Of a stretch of 64,000 bases of DNA, positions 60,177 to 64,000 are shown piece by piece; the first letter of the stretch is position 1; each line of letters begins with the position of its first letter. The DNA is from Lactococcus lactis (GTDB lineage: Bacteria > Bacillota > Bacilli > Lactobacillales > Streptococcaceae), in NCBI RefSeq assembly GCF_029023865.1, contig NZ_CP118969.1:2418001-2482000 (forward strand). The letters run 5' to 3'. Both the position numbers and the translations under genes were made by a program. The notes beneath the pieces are model-generated. The model was not told the origin of the DNA. It saw only the letters and a program-made list of their open reading frames with translations, and ran no database searches.

Positions 60177-60398
60177 ATGTTTGAAGAACTAGAAATTCAT
60201 ATCGAAGAAGTTGAGATGTATATACAAAACATCTACAAAGCTGTTAATGATTATGCAAGCGGAACTTATGAAAGTTTAGAGTTAGACGATAAAGGCACTC
60301 ACTTTATTACCAAAGGTAACGCACAGGACTTGTCAGATTATGTCAGTGATTCCCTTATGGCCATTGCTAACATTATCGGTGTATCAATAATTGAATAG
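60177..60398 (+). CDS. Hypothetical phage protein, 73 residues
   Basis: Acidic, helical (MFEELEIHIEEVEMYIQNIY), with a central FITKGNAQDLSDYVSDSL. AAAGG precedes the ATG. Family not recognised. Begins the compact run of small early genes. Confidence 0.65.
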   Translation: MFEELEIHIEEVEMYIQNIYKAVNDYASGTYESLELDDKGTHFITKGNAQDLSDYVSDSLMAIANIIGVSIIE

Positions 60399-60412
60399 AA
60401 TCGGAGCAAAAA

Positions 60413-60577
60413 ATGAATAACACAATAGAGGTAATCTACCCCACTCACGGCACACAATCAGGCGCACAAGTGCAGTTTGACCCAAGCACTCATACTTGGA
60501 CGGTTTGGAACAAACGAGGCTTAGAACGCACGTTTAGAAACGTAACTTCATACGCTAGATACATGACGAAAGGTTAA
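60413..60577 (+). CDS. Hypothetical phage protein, 54 residues
   Basis: MNNTIEVIYPTHGTQSGAQV, then a Thr/Trp/Arg-rich middle (THTWTVWNKRGLERTFRN) and SYARYMTKG end. CGGAG lies 8 bases before the ATG at 60413. It is 14 bp from the previous gene and 10 bp from the next, as expected for a real early gene. Family not recognised. Confidence 0.65.
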   Translation: MNNTIEVIYPTHGTQSGAQVQFDPSTHTWTVWNKRGLERTFRNVTSYARYMTKG

Positions 60578-60587
60578 GGGGTAAAGC

Positions 60588-61109
60588 ATGAAATTTAAAA
60601 CATTTGATTTAAGAGTATACCGTCATAATGATGAAACACTGCTTTCATTTGATATCAAAGGCGGACGGATACCATTAAGTAAGTTGTTACACATTCCAAA
60701 AGGCAAACCATTTAAGATGAAGCTCACTTCTGAAATTGTTGAAAAATACCGTATTAAACAAGAGATAAAGCAAACGCAAAAGAAAACAGACAGCCCTAAC
60801 GGGTTGTATCCATTAATTAAAGCCATTGAAAAAGATGTTTCTCAATTGTTAAATAAACAAGATAAGGACGATTGGGAGAAATGGGAACGCGTTTTTGCTT
60901 ATGAATGTCTGTATAACATAGCTTTTAATCGTGGCGTTCGTCAGGAAAGACAACGTAGAAAATCAAAAGAAACAGTTCTATCAGCGTTTGACATTATCGG
61001 TGCTGATGATGTTGCGGAACTTTCTCATGAGCTAGGAGTTAGTGAAGATAAACTCACTTATGCAGTTATGGAAGTTATCGCTAAACGTAAAAACGGAGGC
61101 AAGAAATGA
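60588..61109 (+). CDS. Hypothetical phage protein, 173 residues
   Basis: N-terminal beta-rich part (KFKTFDLRVYRHNDETLLSF), a basic middle (KQEIKQTQKKTD) and a helical C-terminus (NRGVRQERQRRKSKETVLSA, ELSHELGVSEDKLTYAVMEV). Probably nucleic-acid binding by charge; no family recognised. Overlaps the next gene by 4 bases. Confidence 0.7.
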   Translation: MKFKTFDLRVYRHNDETLLSFDIKGGRIPLSKLLHIPKGKPFKMKLTSEIVEKYRIKQEIKQTQKKTDSPNGLYPLIKAIEKDVSQLLNKQDKDDWEKWERVFAYECLYNIAFNRGVRQERQRRKSKETVLSAFDIIGADDVAELSHELGVSEDKLTYAVMEVIAKRKNGGKK

Positions 61110-61387
61110 ATGACGACACCTTAACGAACCTTGTTGCGCATGGCTTAGTGGATAAAGTCATTCATTTATTTAATAAATATCTTGGCACACAACTCAAAAT
61201 CAGAAATGAAAAGCGGGTATTACCTTATATTTCTAAAAAGCGTGTTATGGAAGACTTAGATATATCAGACGGCACACTTGATAATTGGGAAAAGCACGGA
61301 TTGAATCGCTATAAACCACGATACAAAACTTCACTTATTTACTATTTGATTGATGATATATGCAAGTTCATCATCATAGATACTTAG
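61106..61387 (+). CDS. Putative excisionase-like HTH protein
   Basis: 93 residues. ISKKRVMEDLDISDGTLDNW followed by EKHGLNRYKPRYKTSLIYY resembles a winged MerR/Xis-type helix-turn-helix with a DNA-contacting Arg/Lys turn. This would suit an excision or regulatory factor. Overlaps the previous gene (ATGA). Confidence 0.6.
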   Translation: MNDDTLTNLVAHGLVDKVIHLFNKYLGTQLKIRNEKRVLPYISKKRVMEDLDISDGTLDNWEKHGLNRYKPRYKTSLIYYLIDDICKFIIIDT

Positions 61388-61389
61388 CA

Positions 61390-61440
61390 ACTTGTCAGGC
61401 AGGGCAAATTTTATTAGAGGATTGAGAAAATGACAAATAT
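61390..61440 (+). repeat. Leader sequence repeated upstream of the integrase gene
   Basis: GTCAGGCAGGGCA (61394-61406) and GAGGATTGAGAAA, then TATTATTAGAGCTTG, are matched by GTCAGGCAAGGCA, GAGGATTGAGAAA and TTATTAGAGCTTA at about 55650-55698. The downstream copy holds the Shine-Dalgarno of the gene at 61430. Confidence 0.65.
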
Positions 61441-61669
61441 TATTAGAGCTTGTTCTTATGTGGTTGGTATTGATAGCGTAGGCATGCAAAACTTAAAAGC
61501 CTATCATACAGAACTTACAGACAAGCAGATTGAGAAATTAGACCCATTGAATGCCAATACAGGCACAGTTGATTATTCTTTTAAAGTTCGTAAATACAAG
61601 CACGGTGTCCGATTTGAGGGCGAAAAAGAGGGCGGAGAAATCAGCTTATTTGATGAGGTAGCGAAATGA
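61430..61669 (+). CDS. Hypothetical phage protein, 79 residues
   Basis: MTNIIRACSYVVGIDSVGMQ..., ending GGEISLFDEVAK. GAGGA seven bases before the ATG. The C-terminal DE-rich tip resembles a clamp-binding or partner motif only loosely. Overlaps the next gene by 4 bases. Family not recognised. Confidence 0.65.
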   Translation: MTNIIRACSYVVGIDSVGMQNLKAYHTELTDKQIEKLDPLNANTGTVDYSFKVRKYKHGVRFEGEKEGGEISLFDEVAK

Positions 61670-61920
61670 TTGAACATCACCAAGGCTATACGGCTTTAAA
61701 ACGGTACGGACGGAATAGTTTTAGACCAGCAGGCAAACACCCGTTTAAGATTATTCACAATGCACGAGCGGTCAAATATGACTTAATACAGCAGTTTGAG
61801 GAGAGTACAAGCATAATCTTACCCAGCGGAGTAAAAAGAAACTTATGCACCCAACCAGTACCATTTTTAGGTAAAGAGCTGGCTATTATAAAAATACAGA
61901 TAAAGGAAACTAAACCATGA
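61666..61920 (+). CDS. Hypothetical phage protein, 84 residues
   Basis: Basic protein MIEHHQGYTALKRYGRNSF..., single Cys, ends KIQIKETKP. Shares 4 bases with both neighbouring genes, so translation is coupled. Family not recognised. Confidence 0.65.
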   Translation: MIEHHQGYTALKRYGRNSFRPAGKHPFKIIHNARAVKYDLIQQFEESTSIILPSGVKRNLCTQPVPFLGKELAIIKIQIKETKP

Positions 61921-62111
61921 AAATTACGATTGATGTCCTTGAAAATGAAAGTAATAAGGACAATTTAGAATATCTTATCAGCGATACAAGCAACGAAGCT
62001 ATTACTGTTTTAATGTTTGCCTTGATTGGCGAAGCTAGACAGAGAGCAAGCTATGAGCAATTTTTAGAAACCATTACTAGAATTTGGGGGTATTTCAATG
62101 AAGATAACTGA
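61917..62111 (+). CDS. Hypothetical phage protein, 64 residues
   Basis: MKITIDVLENESNKDNLEYL, short acidic helical protein ending RIWGYFNEDN. Overlaps the previous gene by 4 bases and the next by 14. Family not recognised. Confidence 0.65.
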   Translation: MKITIDVLENESNKDNLEYLISDTSNEAITVLMFALIGEARQRASYEQFLETITRIWGYFNEDN

Positions 62112-62433
62112 CTTACAGAAATTAGACCAAAACATTATTAAATTTCTTGCTGAACATCGAGGAATTGACCGAGCTATCAAAGGTAGAAATTTAGCACAAA
62201 ACCTTAACATTGATTTTCGTACCTTACAAGGTCGCATTGAGTACCTCCATAAGCAAGGTTGCGCCATTGGTTCAATTGATAACGGCTATTTTATTCCAAC
62301 TAACGAAGACGAGCGCAGAGCTGGCATTATCAAGAAACAACGCACAGGCATAGCGATTAATAATGCAGTCAATGGCTATACGCTTGCAGAACTTGATTGG
62401 ATTGACCAACTCTTTGAGGAGGTTGACTATTGA
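62098..62433 (+). CDS. Winged-helix-like phage protein, 111 residues
   Basis: ITDLQKLDQNIIKFLAEHRG, then AIKGRNLAQNLNIDFRTLQG and IEYLHKQGCAIGSIDNGYFI, form a winged helix like those of phage early regulators or replication initiators. A GGGGG precedes the ATG. The next gene starts with TTG inside its stop codon region. Confidence 0.65.
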   Translation: MKITDLQKLDQNIIKFLAEHRGIDRAIKGRNLAQNLNIDFRTLQGRIEYLHKQGCAIGSIDNGYFIPTNEDERRAGIIKKQRTGIAINNAVNGYTLAELDWIDQLFEEVDY

Positions 62434-63223
62434 CACCAAAAGAACAAGCCCTAAACTGTATTAATCGCGGTTTTTCTGTTATCGCTGGTTATCCCGCTGG
62501 AAAAAGCGAAAGGGCAATTATAAAGGGGAGTTCTTCAGGAAGTTTGATGAAATCACAGTAAGCGAATGGTTTGATGAAATACCGAACCGTAACATCATGA
62601 TTAATCTTAGAAATAGCGGTTTGATTTGTATTGACTTAGACCAACACGAAAACGGACAGAATGGCAGAGCTGTATTCAGTCGCTTGTGGAATGAACATAG
62701 CGAGGGGGAAATATTAAGTACCTATGTCGAGAAGACACCAACAGGCAACGGCTTACACGTTTTCTTTAAAGTTCCCAAAGAGCTATTCAGTCAGCCGATT
62801 GTCAATGAACTAGCGGACGGCGTGGAGATAAAGACACACTTCACACCAATCTACCCAAGCAAACGCACAGACGGCGATTATATCCCTTTGAATGATACAG
62901 AAACTAACGAGCCTTTAACTTTCGATAGTCTTTGCGATTGTCCTGACTGGTTACTTGAAATGATACAGCGACCACAAAAAAGACACAAGCCAACGTTAGG
63001 CAGTCGGACTTATGGCGCTGAAATGTGGGAGTTATTCAACCAAGGCGCACGAAAAGGCAACCGAAACAATGACACGAACCGAATACTTCACTACTGGAGA
63101 AAAATCGGCATTGATAACAATCATTGCATGGACTTATTGCGAACCTTTAACAATCGAACCAGTCCGCCCTTACCTGATGACGAGCTGGCAACTATTTGGA
63201 AAAGTGTATTCAAGATGAAATAG
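62430..63223 (+). pseudogene. Bifunctional DNA primase/polymerase (prim-pol), frameshifted
   Basis: From a TTG at 62430 (GGAGG seven bases upstream) the frame reads LTPKEQALNCINRGFSVIAG and stops at a TAA near 62559. The rest continues in the -1 frame as YKGEFFRKFDEITVSEWFDE and on through the prim-pol core (ICIDLDQHENGQNG, TPTGNGLHVFFK, FTPIYPSKRTDGDYIPLND) to a helical primase C-terminal region. Adding one A to the A5 run at 62501-62505 restores one frame. The intact downstream part could start at an ATG at 62597 but would lack the N-terminus. Confidence 0.75.
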
Positions 63224-63233
63224 AAAGGAAGTT

Positions 63234-64000
63234 ATGGCTGACCAATTAGATAAACTTGTGGCAGAAACACCACAAAGCAATATAAGAAGCCCCAAGCCTA
63301 AAGTAGAGGACTTCACAGATTATGGCGAAGACGGCAAAAAAGTCGTCAATATCGCAGGTTATCAAGACAGTTTGACAGACTGGTTAGAACAAGAAAAAGA
63401 AATCATTAATCAGCCTGATTATGTCAAAGCAAACACTCAAACGCTTAGAGCGGTTAGAAAACTATTCTTTGAACACCGTAACTTATTTTTAAGCACACCT
63501 AAAGAGGACGGAAAGCCACCGAAATCATTAAGCCCTTTAGAAACAGCAAGAATCATCTATAAGACGCTAAAAGTCATCAAATTAGACCACCAAAGCGGAC
63601 TGTTAGGCGTTTATAATCCTGAATTAGGGATATATGAAACAAATGAGAACTTCTTTCATCGGCTCATTTATTGGCTAGAGCCGTCATACAGTCAGGCACG
63701 GTCTAAAGAGGTTCTCTTTAAACTTGAAACCTTAGCAGAGGTTAAGCAACAAACCGCAGAAGCTCATTTAATCCCAGTAGCGAACGGCATTTTCAATAAG
63801 AAAACACAGCAATTAGAGCCATTTAGTCCTAAGTACGTCTTTACCTCAACCATTGCGACCAAGTACAACGCTAAGGCTAAAGTACCCAATATTAACGGTT
63901 GGAACGTAGACGACTGGCTCAATGATTTAATGAGTGGAGATAAAGAACTTGCTAGCCTTTTATGGCAGATTATTTCCGCAAGTACCAACGGCAACTATTC
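63234..64000 (+). CDS. Phage replication helicase/primase, D5/P4 type (partial)
   Basis: The first 255 codons are in the window, from ATG 63234 with AAGGAAG. The sequence IPVANGIFNKKTQQLEPF, then YVFTSTIATKYN, W-N-VDDWLNDLMSGDKELASLLWQ, is typical of the D5 N-terminal domain of P4-alpha-like helicases; the Walker motifs lie beyond the edge. With the prim-pol gene it makes up the element's replication module. Confidence 0.82.
   Translation, partial: MADQLDKLVAETPQSNIRSPKPKVEDFTDYGEDGKKVVNIAGYQDSLTDWLEQEKEIINQPDYVKANTQTLRAVRKLFFEHRNLFLSTPKEDGKPPKSLSPLETARIIYKTLKVIKLDHQSGLLGVYNPELGIYETNENFFHRLIYWLEPSYSQARSKEVLFKLETLAEVKQQTAEAHLIPVANGIFNKKTQQLEPFSPKYVFTSTIATKYNAKAKVPNINGWNVDDWLNDLMSGDKELASLLWQIISASTNGNY

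Larger units (their letters stand above)
54345..64000. mobile_element. Integrated prophage or phage satellite (left part)
   Basis: A tyrosine integrase next to a truncated host gene, a CI/Cro-type switch, a Rha antirepressor, a ribbon-helix-helix gene, tightly overlapping small genes and a prim-pol/D5 helicase replication pair define a temperate element that continues past the right edge. No head, tail or lysis genes appear within 9.6 kb. The ACTGACA-type word so common in the flanking chromosome is almost absent. The layout fits satellite prophages or PICI-like islands as well as a normal phage early region. Confidence 0.88.

Noticed and set aside
62495-62510. Programmed -1 frameshift site in the prim-pol gene
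   Set aside because: The A5 run in its frame does not match the X-XXY-YYZ pattern and no stimulating hairpin was seen, so a lost base is simpler.

Overview
The window is a low-GC Gram-positive chromosome segment, almost certainly Lactococcus (lactis/cremoris group). The diagnostic genes are the secreted protein Usp45 beside mreCD, the asnH-aslA-racD cluster that builds and amidates the D-aspartate cross-bridge, CIRCE-controlled dnaJ, glnRA and a lysine riboswitch in front of lysP. Calls were made by reading motifs, start sites and gene order; no database search was run.

Layout. 1-2900: phosphoesterase end, then rpsF-ssb-rpsR and uppP. 3040-4887: lysine riboswitch and lysP. 4922-9525: dnaX, a degenerate phosphotransferase-like gene, a GAF/fRMsr gene, a hairpin-dense non-coding block, an AroQ chorismate mutase and small genes. 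9584-11889: glnA, glnR and a low-molecular-weight phosphatase. 12033-15561: an accessory-looking locus with an Rgg-type regulator, a secreted Tyr/Thr-rich peptide, an ABC permease and an ABC ATPase cut short by an in-frame stop. 15698-23504: repair genes ruvB, ruvA, mutL, mutS with a membrane protein and a YlbF protein. 23720-28319: oxidoreductase, tRNA-Leu, TauE exporter, zwf. 28355-28531: a cluster of DnaA-box-like sites. 28512-30425: yqeG and dnaJ. 30431-38162: the cell-wall block (C39-like protein, racD, aslA, asnH, usp45, mreD, mreC). 38455-42394: Nudix, rpiA and an apparent operon of small protein, UspA, MFS transporter and Crp/Fnr regulator, preceded by four 13-bp TTGAT-containing iterons. 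42641-47973: a very large CoA-dehydratase-activase-type gene split by one in-frame TAA, with a divergent TetR regulator. 48052-54023: rsuA, mnmE, a hypothetical gene and recG.

From about 54345 to the end of the window lies an integrated prophage or phage satellite. It interrupts a phnA-like gene (the 5' end is missing next to the integrase). Leftward it carries the integrase and a CI-type repressor; rightward it carries Cro, a Rha-type antirepressor, a ribbon-helix-helix protein, a run of tightly packed small genes, a prim-pol gene with an apparent frameshift and a D5/P4-type helicase that leaves the window. No structural genes are seen, so a satellite or PICI-like element is possible but unproven.

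Most interesting signals: the Rgg/secreted-peptide/ABC locus; four tandem short promoter-terminator units (candidate small RNAs) in the prophage; the TTGAT iterons; the DnaA-box cluster; a tRNA-Leu leader that repeats the 5' end of the tRNA; two independent in-frame stop codons; and a word related to TTACTGACAGAA that recurs across the backbone but is nearly absent from the prophage.
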